Shown: positions 1 through 7,852 of the stretch, one piece after another
How positions within the stretch are numbered: the stretch's first letter is position 1
Layout: each line of letters opens with the position of its first letter
Source of the DNA: an uncultured Bacteroides sp.
GTDB lineage: Bacteria; Bacteroidota; Bacteroidia; Bacteroidales; Bacteroidaceae
Assembly: GCA_944322285.1 (NCBI GenBank)
Contig: CALUOR010000025.1
Coordinates: 1 to 48,389 of the forward strand
DNA length: 48,389 nucleotides
Direction of reading: 5' to 3'
Made by a program: the position numbers and the translations under genes
Notes under the pieces: generated by a model
What the model saw: the letters and a program-made list of their open reading frames with translations, nothing else
What the model was told of the DNA's origin: nothing
Database searches by the model: none

Positions 1-159
1 ATATGTCAACTATATCAATAACAAGCCCATTGGTAGAATTAAGTACGCACTAAATTAATTCCGCCAACGGGTTATAATAATATGATGTAATGCCGTAGAA
101 CATTTATGTATCGACCAAAGTAAAATGTTGCTTTGCCTAAAGTAAAATCTATAACCGAA

Positions 160-235
160 GGTTTCGGTTGTAAAACTCAAAGCTTCGGTTTTACAACTGA
201 AGCTTTCGGTTATACAACCGGAGACTTCGGTTGAA
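160..235. repeat. 21-bp tandem repeat, about 3.5 copies
   Basis: Units start at 160, 181, 202 and 223 (the last is partial). Each carries TTCGGTT followed by an AC-rich stretch. The period of 21 is a multiple of three, and read on the plus strand from 160 the array stays open as heptapeptides of the form xFGxTTx until TGA at 235. No ATG start precedes it (a TAA lies at 121-123), so coding is unlikely. It lies beyond the 3' end of the pectate lyase gene. The rest of positions 1-300 shows no gene; two AAAGTAAAAT copies occur near 118 and 140. Confidence 0.75.
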
Positions 236-300
236 GTTTATACTTCACTATAAATGGTTTTATGACGGAGCTTATTCAAAAATGTCTCCAGCAGATGGCA

Positions 301-1395
301 TTAATATTTCCTCTTCCATTCCTCATACTTCTTGAACACCTTGAGGCCATCGCTGTTATACCAGCTATAGCCGTTGCGGCGTTCGTGTCCTATCTCGGAA
401 AGGTCGAAGCGCATGATGCCGTCACGGTCGCAGAAGAAAGGACGATTGTCCTCCAGCGTGTAGAAGCGTGCCCAAAGAGGAGGACATTCCTCGCCTTCTT
501 GGCAGGGCACCATGCGGTAGTCCTTTTTGCCTTCAGCGTTGGTGAAGGTTTCCCGCTTCAATCCGTTTATTTGTACTTTCTTGAACCAGGCAACCGCGGC
601 ATCTATGCTGGCAATGATTTCGGGCGAAGGTTTGGAGAGAGACATGAGAAAGAGAACAATATCATCCGATTCCTGGCCGCTAAGTGAGGGCAGTTCGTAA
701 GCACGCGCTTTGGCGGGAGCCAAAGTATGTTCATCGTGCTGGGCACACCATACGGTCAGTACACCATTTTGACGTACCTGAGTCTTCAAGATGCAGTCCA
801 CGCCTTTGTCCAGCGATACTTTGGCTTGCTGGCGGATGTCTTCAGGCAAATAAGTGTAGGGTGCTTTGCCTTTGCTGATGTCACGCATCAGCTTCAGTAC
901 GTTAGTCATGGCATCGTCATTGTAAGTAATGTGTGTATAATAGCCTTTGGGGCGGGGATAGAACTGAGGCCAGCCGCCGTTTTCGTATTGTGCCTCAAAA
1001 AGGTAACAGATGCCCCGGATGGCTGCGTCTTTGTACTTTTCAATGCCTGAGGCATTGTACAGGCGAGACAGATAGGTGATTTCCGTGGTGGTGGCTTTGT
1101 TATCAATGGTGCTTTCGTTGACATCATCTTTCTGATCAATAACTTTCTGACATTCCTCTTCCGTCAATTCGGCAGGGATGAAGATGTTTTTCGGCCAGCC
1201 GCCGGTGGTCTGCTGGTAAAGCAGGACATTGTCGCCGATGCGCCGGGCTTCCTGCGTGGTGAAGAAGTCATTGCTCAGCTTCGCGGCCAGCTTGGGCCAG
1301 TCTTTGTACGATTGCCTATCTTTATAGGTTTCTTGCGCGATGCCTGCCAGTGTGCAGCCTAAAGCCAAGAGGCACGCTACGATGGTTCTTTTCAT
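301..1395 (-). CDS. Secreted pectate lyase, polysaccharide lyase family 10
   Basis: A 364-residue protein with a signal peptide (about residues 1-20, ending AGIAQ), so periplasmic or exported. It resembles PL10 pectate lyases, which cleave polygalacturonate by beta-elimination, usually with Ca2+. Family-like segments include NGGWPQFYP, ITYNDDAMTNVL, VWCAQHDEHTL and YELPSLSGQESDDI, and the length fits a single PL10 catalytic domain without accessory modules. The start is supported by a strong GGAGG about 6 nt upstream and a TAnnTTTG promoter at 1419-1426. It stands alone, with no SusC/SusD pair in the window, so it is not visibly part of a polysaccharide-utilisation locus. Family assignment is from recognised motifs; substrate is inferred. 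Confidence 0.85.
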   Translation of the reverse strand: MKRTIVACLLALGCTLAGIAQETYKDRQSYKDWPKLAAKLSNDFFTTQEARRIGDNVLLYQQTTGGWPKNIFIPAELTEEECQKVIDQKDDVNESTIDNKATTTEITYLSRLYNASGIEKYKDAAIRGICYLFEAQYENGGWPQFYPRPKGYYTHITYNDDAMTNVLKLMRDISKGKAPYTYLPEDIRQQAKVSLDKGVDCILKTQVRQNGVLTVWCAQHDEHTLAPAKARAYELPSLSGQESDDIVLFLMSLSKPSPEIIASIDAAVAWFKKVQINGLKRETFTNAEGKKDYRMVPCQEGEECPPLWARFYTLEDNRPFFCDRDGIMRFDLSEIGHERRNGYSWYNSDGLKVFKKYEEWKRKY

Positions 1396-1418
1396 GATGA
1401 ATCCTCCTTTTTTTAAAG

Positions 1419-1426
1419 CAAAAGTA
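1419..1426 (-). promoter_or_regulatory. -7 element of the pectate lyase promoter
   Basis: On the minus strand the sequence is TACTTTTG, a full match to the Bacteroidetes -7 consensus TAnnTTTG. It lies 23 bp upstream of the start codon at 1395. No clear -33 TTTG is seen. Confidence 0.6.
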
Positions 1427-1545
1427 GTCGATAAAACGCTGATGTGTGTCGAAAATCTGATTTATTCCAAGTATATTGTCGTCTTTTCGCTTTTTAACAG
1501 GCGAAATTCTTCCCTTTCCATGTTTCACCCTTTCATTTATATGTG

Positions 1546-1553
1546 TACCTTTG
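1546..1553 (+). promoter_or_regulatory. -7 element of the M13 peptidase promoter
   Basis: TACCTTTG matches TAnnTTTG and sits 24 bp upstream of ATG 1578. This supports a start at 1578 rather than an in-frame ATG further upstream at 1476, which would lie before the promoter. Confidence 0.6.
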
Positions 1554-1577
1554 TGCCCAGATTTTAAACACTTTGTT

Positions 1578-3608
1578 ATGAACATGAAACATTACTTACC
1601 CGTTGCAGCCCTCTGCCTGCTTATGGCAGCCTGCAACACCGGCAAGACTACGCAGACCATCGGCCTCGACCTTGCCAATCTCGATACCACGGCTCTGCCC
1701 GGTACCGACTTCTACCAGTATGCTTGTGGAGGCTGGATGAAGAACCATCCCCTCACGGCCGAGTATTCGCAATACGGCTCTTTCACCATCTTGGCCGAAG
1801 AGAACCGTAAGCAGATGCAGGGACTTATCGAAGAGCTGGCTCAAGGCCAGAATGCTGAAGGTTCCATCGCACAAAAAATCGGTACATTGTACAATGTAGC
1901 CATGGATAGCGTGAAGCTCAACGCTGATGGCATTGCTCCCATCCAAGGAGAATTGGACGAAATTGCCGCATTGAAAGACAAGAAAGATGTTTATGCCTTG
2001 TTGGGTTCGTTGGAGCGCCGTGGCATTACTGCCTACTTAGGCACCGGTGTAGCAGCCGATGAGAAGAACAGCACGATGAATGCCGTCTACACTTCGCAAG
2101 CCGGCTTGTCGTTGGGTGAACGCGACTATTACCTGGCCGAAGACGAGGCCACAACCAAGATACGTGAAGCCTTCAAGGTACACATTGTAAAACTACTGCA
2201 ATTGGCCGGGTTTGACGAAACAAAGGCACAGCAAACGCGAGACATTGTAATGGACGTGGAGACCCGCTTGGCCAAGGCCTTCCGCAGCATGGTGGAACGC
2301 CGTGACCCGCATGCCAATTACAACAAGATGGCAATGGACGACCTCAAGAAACAATACGCCACTTTCAATTGGGACGCTTATTTAACTAATCTTGGCTTGA
2401 AAAACGTAAACGAAATCATTGTGGGTCAGCCCGAAGCTTTGGCCGAAGCCGCCCAAATTCTGGATACCCTTCCTGCCGAGCAGCAAGTCCTCTACTTGCA
2501 ATGGAAGCTCATAAACCATGCCGCCGGTTGCCTGAGCGATGCCTTTGTAGAGCAGGACTTCGACTTCTATGGCCGTACCATGAGCGGCGCACAAGAAATG
2601 CAGCCCCGCTGGAAGCGTGCAGTCAGCACCGTGAGCGGTGTATTGGGTGAGGCCGTCGGCCAAATGTATGTGGAGAAATACTTCCCCGCCGCCGCCAAGG
2701 AACGCATGACCACCTTGGTAAAGAACCTGCAAACCGCTCTTGGCGAACGTATCCAGGCATTGGAGTGGATGGGCGACTCTACCAAGACCAAAGCATTGGA
2801 GAAACTGGCTGCCTTCCGTGTGAAGATTGGCTATCCCGACAAATGGAAAGACTACACCACGCTGGACATCAAGGACGATTCCTTCTATGCCAACATCGAG
2901 CGCGCCACCGTATGGAATAGCGATGAGAATATGGCCAAGGCAGGCAAGCCGGTTGACCGTGACGAGTGGTATATGACCCCGCAAACCGTAAATGCCTACT
3001 ATAATCCGACAACTAACGAAATCTGCTTCCCGGCCGGCATTCTGCAACCTCCTTTCTTTGATATGAATGCGGACGATGCTTTCAACTATGGTGCCATCGG
3101 TGTAGTGATCGGCCATGAAATGACCCACGGATTCGATGACCAAGGACGTCAGTATGACAAGGATGGCAATCTGCGCGACTGGTGGACAGCCGAAGATGCT
3201 GAGCGCTTCAACAAACGCGCTCAAGTGATGGTGAACTTCTTCGACAGCATCCAAGTGGCTCCGGGCGTACACGCTAACGGCAAGCAGACCTTAGGCGAGA
3301 ACATTGCCGATTATGGTGGCCTGCAAGTGTCCTACCAAGCCTTCAAGAAAGCCACGGCACAGAATCCGCTCCCCGTAGTGGACGGCCTGACGCCCGAACA
3401 GCGCTTCTTCCTGGCCTATGCCGGCGTATGGGCCAACAACGTCCGTCCTGAATACGTGCTCTATCTGACTAAGATGGACGTACACTCACTGGGCGAATGG
3501 CGTGTGAACGGTGCCCTGCCGCAGATAGACGCTTGGTATGAGGCATTCAATATTACCGAGAAAGACCCGATGTTCCTGCCGAAAGAGGAGCGCGTGTCTA
3601 TTTGGTAA
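1578..3608 (+). CDS. M13 family (neprilysin/PepO-like) zinc metallopeptidase, lipoprotein
   Basis: About 676 residues from ATG 1578. The N-terminus MNMKHYLPVAALCLLMAAC is a lipoprotein signal with the lipobox cysteine, so the enzyme is probably membrane-anchored. The M13 zinc site is intact: HEMTH with H513, E514 and H517, and the third ligand E574 in GENIADYGG. The usual substrate-binding NAYYNPTTNEICFPAG segment lies upstream of it. Family members cleave oligopeptides, and the length matches full-size M13 proteins (about 670-700). The frame stays open upstream to 1476, but the extra residues do not look like a signal peptide and precede the promoter. It is monocistronic, with a terminator directly after the stop. 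Confidence 0.93.
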   Translation: MNMKHYLPVAALCLLMAACNTGKTTQTIGLDLANLDTTALPGTDFYQYACGGWMKNHPLTAEYSQYGSFTILAEENRKQMQGLIEELAQGQNAEGSIAQKIGTLYNVAMDSVKLNADGIAPIQGELDEIAALKDKKDVYALLGSLERRGITAYLGTGVAADEKNSTMNAVYTSQAGLSLGERDYYLAEDEATTKIREAFKVHIVKLLQLAGFDETKAQQTRDIVMDVETRLAKAFRSMVERRDPHANYNKMAMDDLKKQYATFNWDAYLTNLGLKNVNEIIVGQPEALAEAAQILDTLPAEQQVLYLQWKLINHAAGCLSDAFVEQDFDFYGRTMSGAQEMQPRWKRAVSTVSGVLGEAVGQMYVEKYFPAAAKERMTTLVKNLQTALGERIQALEWMGDSTKTKALEKLAAFRVKIGYPDKWKDYTTLDIKDDSFYANIERATVWNSDENMAKAGKPVDRDEWYMTPQTVNAYYNPTTNEICFPAGILQPPFFDMNADDAFNYGAIGVVIGHEMTHGFDDQGRQYDKDGNLRDWWTAEDAERFNKRAQVMVNFFDSIQVAPGVHANGKQTLGENIADYGGLQVSYQAFKKATAQNPLPVVDGLTPEQRFFLAYAGVWANNVRPEYVLYLTKMDVHSLGEWRVNGALPQIDAWYEAFNITEKDPMFLPKEERVSIW

Positions 3609-3638
3609 GTCTCTCTACAATCTGATTAGAAACAAGAG

Positions 3639-3678
3639 ACCTCCCGCAAACAGAAATTGCGGGAGGTTTCTGTATTTT
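3639..3678 (+). terminator. Intrinsic terminator after the M13 peptidase
   Basis: An 11-bp perfect stem (3639-3649 with 3657-3667, arm ACCTCCCGCAA) has a 7-nt loop and is followed by a T-rich run. It begins 30 bp after the stop codon. Confidence 0.85.
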
Positions 3679-3745
3679 AGCACTCATTCAGAATTTTATC
3701 TCTAATTTCTTGCCTACGAATGCATAAGTAAACGAAGTAAATTTG

Positions 3746-3753
3746 TAACTTTG
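3746..3753 (+). promoter_or_regulatory. -7 element of the purH promoter
   Basis: TAACTTTG matches TAnnTTTG. It lies 51 bp upstream of the chosen purH start at 3804. A start at 3771 would leave almost no leader. Confidence 0.55.
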
Positions 3754-3803
3754 CGCATGTTTTAACTAGTTTGCATATATTATTCACTAAAAACTATACA
3801 GTC

Positions 3804-5333
3804 ATGGCTGAAACCAAAAGAATAAAGACCGCCTTAGTATCCGTATACCACAAGGACGGGCTGGATGAAATCATCAACAAGTTGCACGCGGAAGGCGTAA
3901 AATTCCTCTCTACAGGGGGCACACGCCAGTTTATTGAGAGCTTGGGCATACCCTGCCAGGCCGTGGAAGAGCTAACCACTTATCCTTCCATCTTGGGCGG
4001 ACGAGTGAAGACCTTACATCCCAAAGTATTCGGTGGCATCCTGTACCGTCGTGATGTAGAGCAGGACCGCCAGCAGATAGAGAAATATGAAATCCCGGAA
4101 ATAGACTTGGTCATTGTAGACCTGTATCCATTCGAGGCAACCGTAGCCAGCGGTGCCAGTGAGGCAGAAATCATCGAAAAGATAGATATAGGCGGTATCT
4201 CATTGATACGTGCCGCCGCCAAGAATTACAAGGACGTGGCCATTGTGGCTTCGCGCGAACAGTATGCCACGCTGCACGACATCCTGATGGAACGCGGAGC
4301 GGCTACTACCTTGGAAGAACGCCGTCTGTTGGCCCGCGAAGCTTTTGGGGTGTCTTCACGGTATGATTCGGCCATCTTCACGCACTTTGACGGAGAAGAA
4401 GGCTCTGCATTCCGCTATGCGGCAGACCAGCGCAAGGTGTTGCGTTATGGTGAGAATCCTCATCAGAAGGGAAGTTTCTACGGTGCGTTGGATGAAATGT
4501 TCGACCAAGTGCACGGTAAGGAAATTTCTTACAACAACCTGTTGGACATCAACGCGGCGGTAGACCTGATAAACGAATTTGGCACAGACACCACGTTCGC
4601 CATCCTGAAACACAACAACGCTTGCGGACTGGCTACACGCCCCACTGTCTTGGAGGCATGGAAGGACGCTTTGGCTGGTGATCCGGTTTCAGCCTTCGGC
4701 GGGGTGCTGATAACGAACGGAGTAGTGGATAAGGCAGCTGCCGAGGAAATCACGAAGATTTTCTTCGAAGTAATCATCGCTCCGGATTACGACGTAGATG
4801 CGTTGGAGATATTGGGCCAGAAGAAAAACCGCATTATCCTGGTGCGTAAGCCGGGCGGGAAATTGCCGGTACGCCAATTCCGTTCATTGCTGAATGGAGT
4901 CTTGGTACAAGATCGTGACCTCAAGATAGAGACGCCTGAGGATTTGAAACCGGTGACACACCGTGAACCTACCCCGCAGGAAGTGGAGGATATGTTGTTT
5001 GCCAACAAGATTGTGAAGAACAGCAAGAGCAACTCCATTGTGCTGGCCAAAGGCAAGCAGCTGTATGCCAGTGGCGTAGGACAGACCAGCCGTGTAGATG
5101 CTTTGAAGCAGGCGATTGAGAAGGCTCACAGTTTTGGTTTCGACTTGCACGGTGCGGTAATGGCAAGCGATGCATTCTTCCCCTTCCCGGACTGCGTGGA
5201 GATTGCCCACGAGGCAGGTGTTACGGCCGTTATCCAGCCGGGCGGAAGCATCAAGGACCAGCTTTCCTTCGACTATTGCGACCAGCATGACATGGCGATG
5301 GTGATAACAGGCTTCCGCCACTTCAAGCACTAA
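3804..5333 (+). CDS. purH: Bifunctional AICAR transformylase / IMP cyclohydrolase
   Basis: A 509-residue cytosolic enzyme for the last two steps of purine synthesis: formylation of AICAR with 10-formyl-THF, then ring closure to IMP. The N-terminal MGS-like cyclohydrolase domain shows STGGTRQFIES and HPKVFGGIL. The C-terminal transformylase shows KHNNACG (K269, H270), SDAFFPFPD and the terminal PGGSIKDQ. Start 3804 (MAETKRIKTALVS) matches the family start; the frame also contains an ATG at 3771, giving 11 extra residues not typical of PurH. It is followed by a repeat-rich spacer and then mreB, an order I recognise from Bacteroides. Confidence 0.97.
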   Translation: MAETKRIKTALVSVYHKDGLDEIINKLHAEGVKFLSTGGTRQFIESLGIPCQAVEELTTYPSILGGRVKTLHPKVFGGILYRRDVEQDRQQIEKYEIPEIDLVIVDLYPFEATVASGASEAEIIEKIDIGGISLIRAAAKNYKDVAIVASREQYATLHDILMERGAATTLEERRLLAREAFGVSSRYDSAIFTHFDGEEGSAFRYAADQRKVLRYGENPHQKGSFYGALDEMFDQVHGKEISYNNLLDINAAVDLINEFGTDTTFAILKHNNACGLATRPTVLEAWKDALAGDPVSAFGGVLITNGVVDKAAAEEITKIFFEVIIAPDYDVDALEILGQKKNRIILVRKPGGKLPVRQFRSLLNGVLVQDRDLKIETPEDLKPVTHREPTPQEVEDMLFANKIVKNSKSNSIVLAKGKQLYASGVGQTSRVDALKQAIEKAHSFGFDLHGAVMASDAFFPFPDCVEIAHEAGVTAVIQPGGSIKDQLSFDYCDQHDMAMVITGFRHFKH

Positions 5334-5342
5334 AATTAATAA

Positions 5343-5450
5343 AGAATGAAGAACGAAGAATGAAGAATTTTAGCGTACCGAAGTGCCTGACTAAAATCTC
5401 GTTTTCCGTTCTTCATTCTCAATTCATCATTCTTAATTCTTCATTAAAAA
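5343..5450. repeat. AATGAAGAA-rich imperfect inverted repeat between purH and mreB
   Basis: AGAATGAAGAA occurs at 5343-5353 and 5357-5367. Its reverse complement TTCTTCATTCT occurs at 5409-5419, with further TTCTTCATT and TTCATCATTCTTAA copies up to 5450. The stem 5357-5367/5409-5419 could act as a weak terminator or a spacer hairpin. No TAnnTTTG box is seen here, so the mreB promoter is unresolved. Confidence 0.6.
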
Positions 5451-5451
5451 G

Positions 5452-6474
5452 ATGGGATTTTTCTCTTTTACTCAAGAAATAGCGATGGACTTGGGCACGG
5501 CCAACACCATCATTACCTCCGGCGGGAAGATTGTGGTGGACGAGCCTTCGGTCGTGGCACTGGATCGGCGCACGGACAAGATGATAGCCGTGGGCGAGAA
5601 GGCGAAGATGATGCACGAGAAGACGCACGAAAACATACGCACTATACGCCCCCTGCGCGATGGCGTGATAGCCGACTTCTACGCCTGCGAGCAGATGATA
5701 CGCGGGCTCATCAAGATGGTGAACACGGGACACCGCCTCTTCACGCCCTCGCTGCGCATGGTCATAGGCGTGCCCAGCGGTAGTACAGAGGTGGAGTTGC
5801 GCGCCGTGCGCGACTCGGCCGAACATGCCGGAGGACGCGATGTATACCTAATATTCGAGCCCATGGCAGCGGCCATCGGCATCGGTATTGACGTGGAGGC
5901 ACCTGAAGGAAACATGATTGTGGACATCGGCGGCGGCTCAACGGAGATTGCGGTCATCTCACTGGGTGGTATCGTATCCAACAATTCCATCCGCATAGCG
6001 GGCGATGATCTTACAGCGGACATACAGGAGTATATGAGTCGCCAGCACAACGTAAAAGTGAGCGAGCGCATGGCGGAACGTATCAAGATAAACGTGGGAG
6101 CCGCCCTCACCGATTTGGGTGAGGATGCGCCCGAGGACTACATCGTGCACGGTCCGAACCGCATCACGGCGTTGCCCATGGAGGTACCGGTGTGTTACCA
6201 GGAAGTGGCGCATTGCCTTGAGAAGAGTATCTCGAAGATTGAGACGGCCATCCTCTCCGCCTTGGAGAACACACCGCCCGAGCTGTATGCCGACATCGTG
6301 CACAATGGAATCTACTTGGCTGGAGGCGGCGCGCTGTTGCGTGGACTGGACAAGCGCCTAACGGACAAAATCAACATCCCCTTCCACATAGCGGAAGATC
6401 CGCTGCACGCTGTGGCCAAGGGCACGGGCATCGCACTGAAGAACGTAAACCGCTTCTCGTTCCTGATGAGATGA
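5452..6474 (+). CDS. mreB: Rod shape-determining protein MreB (bacterial actin)
   Basis: A 340-residue actin-fold ATPase that polymerises under the inner membrane and positions the elongasome. The phosphate-1 loop MDLGTANTII, the phosphate-2 loop DIGGGSTEIAVIS and the C-terminal adenosine motif LAGGGALLRGLD are all present, and the length is normal. It is the first gene of mreBCD-mrdA-rodA. Its stop overlaps the mreC start by 4 bp (ATGA), indicating translational coupling. The start at 5452 follows an AT-rich leader and gives the usual MreB N-terminus MGFFSFTQEIAMDLG. Confidence 0.97.
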   Translation: MGFFSFTQEIAMDLGTANTIITSGGKIVVDEPSVVALDRRTDKMIAVGEKAKMMHEKTHENIRTIRPLRDGVIADFYACEQMIRGLIKMVNTGHRLFTPSLRMVIGVPSGSTEVELRAVRDSAEHAGGRDVYLIFEPMAAAIGIGIDVEAPEGNMIVDIGGGSTEIAVISLGGIVSNNSIRIAGDDLTADIQEYMSRQHNVKVSERMAERIKINVGAALTDLGEDAPEDYIVHGPNRITALPMEVPVCYQEVAHCLEKSISKIETAILSALENTPPELYADIVHNGIYLAGGGALLRGLDKRLTDKINIPFHIAEDPLHAVAKGTGIALKNVNRFSFLMR

Positions 6475-7298
6475 AGCACCTGCTGGAGTTCCTGTGGAGG
6501 TTCAGGCACTGGCTGCTCTTCATCGTGCTGGAAGCACTGAGCTTGGCATTGCTGCTGCATTTCAACTCTTACCAGCGCAGCGTGTGGCTGAGTTCAGCAG
6601 GTCGGGTGGCAGGCATTGTATACGAATGGGCGGACGGGGTGACTTCTTATTTCCGCCTGAAAGGAGTGAACGAGGACCTGTCGCGCCGCAACGCCTGGCT
6701 AGAGGAGCGAGTGTCGGTGCTGGAGAGGCACTTGCGCGAGGCGGGCGACACATCGGCCGCAGCTTTGCAACTTCCGCCTCCCTACCAGACCATCCGAGCG
6801 CGGGTGATAAAAAACAGCCTAAACTTGGTGGACAACTACATCACGCTAGACCGCGGAGAAGCGGCGGGCGTCCGTCCGGACATGGGCGTGGCGGGGACGG
6901 ACGGCGTGGTGGGCATTGTCTACAAGGTGTCGCCACGCTATGCGCTGGTGTTACCGGTACTGAACAGCCGCTCGAACCTCAGTTGCATGATACAGGGAAG
7001 CGGCTACTTCGGCTATCTACGTTGGGAAGGTGGCGATCCACGCTATGCCTGGCTGGAGGACCTGCCACGTCATGCAGAGTTCGAGCTGGGCGACACAGTG
7101 GTGACCAGCGGCTACTCGGCCGTATTTCCACAAGGCGTAACGGTGGGCACAGTGGACGATGCGGTAGATGCCGATGACGGTTTATCCTATCGGCTGAAAA
7201 TCCGGTTGGCTACGGACTTTGGACGGCTAGACGCAGTCAGAATACTGGCACGCACGGGACGCGAAGAGCAGAAACACCTGGAGGAGGAAGGATTGTAA
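6471..7298 (+). CDS. mreC: Rod shape-determining protein MreC
   Basis: 275 residues. One N-terminal membrane helix (about residues 10-30) is followed by a coiled coil (about 55-90) and the periplasmic MreC beta-domain, with segments LDRGEAAGVRPDMGV, DGVVGIVYKVS and GDTVVTSGYSAVFPQGVTVG. MreC links cytoplasmic MreB filaments to the PBP2-RodA synthase and helps activate it. The start overlaps the end of mreB by 4 bp, and mreD follows after 22 bp. The order, length and topology all fit. Confidence 0.95.
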   Translation: MKHLLEFLWRFRHWLLFIVLEALSLALLLHFNSYQRSVWLSSAGRVAGIVYEWADGVTSYFRLKGVNEDLSRRNAWLEERVSVLERHLREAGDTSAAALQLPPPYQTIRARVIKNSLNLVDNYITLDRGEAAGVRPDMGVAGTDGVVGIVYKVSPRYALVLPVLNSRSNLSCMIQGSGYFGYLRWEGGDPRYAWLEDLPRHAEFELGDTVVTSGYSAVFPQGVTVGTVDDAVDADDGLSYRLKIRLATDFGRLDAVRILARTGREEQKHLEEEGL

Positions 7299-7320
7299 AC
7301 AGTAAATTGTAAAATAGCAA

Positions 7321-7815
7321 ATGAACAGGATACTTTGCTGGACAGGCATGATATTGCTGCAGGCATTGGTGTTGAATAAGGTACACATAGCCGGCCTGGG
7401 CACGCCACTGCTCTACATCTGGCTTCTGCTGAAGGAAAACTCTGGCGTTTCTCCACAGAGGCTGATGCTGGAAGCCTTTGTGCTGGGGCTGGCGGTAGAC
7501 ATATTCTCCGACACATGGGGCATGAACGCGGCAGCGGCGGTGGCATTGGCCTTCGCGCGGCCTTTGTTGCTGCGGATGTCTGCCGTGCGCGAGGAACAGG
7601 AGACCTACACACCTGGTGTCCGAACGCTGGGGACGGGAGGTTTTGCTCGTTATCTGACAGCGGGCGTACTGCTGCACCATACCGTTTTGCTGACACTTGA
7701 GCTGCTTCCCACATCTGCCGACTACCTGAGTGGATTGGCACGACTGGCCGCTTGTTCAGCACTAACACTGGCCTGCATGGCCGCCTTGGAGAACGTTGTA
7801 CGGCGGAAAAGTTAG
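7321..7815 (+). CDS. mreD: Rod shape-determining protein MreD
   Basis: A 164-residue, very hydrophobic protein with about five predicted membrane helices. Sequence conservation in MreD is low, so the call rests on position between mreC and mrdA, size, and the segment AFVLGLAVDIFSDTWGMNAAAAVALAFARPLLL, which resembles the conserved MreD G-x-x-x-D-x-x core (shown in full here would be longer than needed; the key residues are G, D and the following small-residue helix near residues 56-80). It acts in the inner membrane with MreC. The 22-bp gap from mreC is AT-rich in an otherwise GC-rich operon. Confidence 0.92.
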   Translation: MNRILCWTGMILLQALVLNKVHIAGLGTPLLYIWLLLKENSGVSPQRLMLEAFVLGLAVDIFSDTWGMNAAAAVALAFARPLLLRMSAVREEQETYTPGVRTLGTGGFARYLTAGVLLHHTVLLTLELLPTSADYLSGLARLAACSALTLACMAALENVVRRKS

Positions 7816-7852
7816 CCGGCAGCAGGAAAAGGAAAAAACAGAAACGAGAAAA

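Noticed and set aside
2382-3272. 296-residue frame antisense to the M13 peptidase
   Set aside because: It is the mirror of a well-supported enzyme gene and has no family-like motifs.
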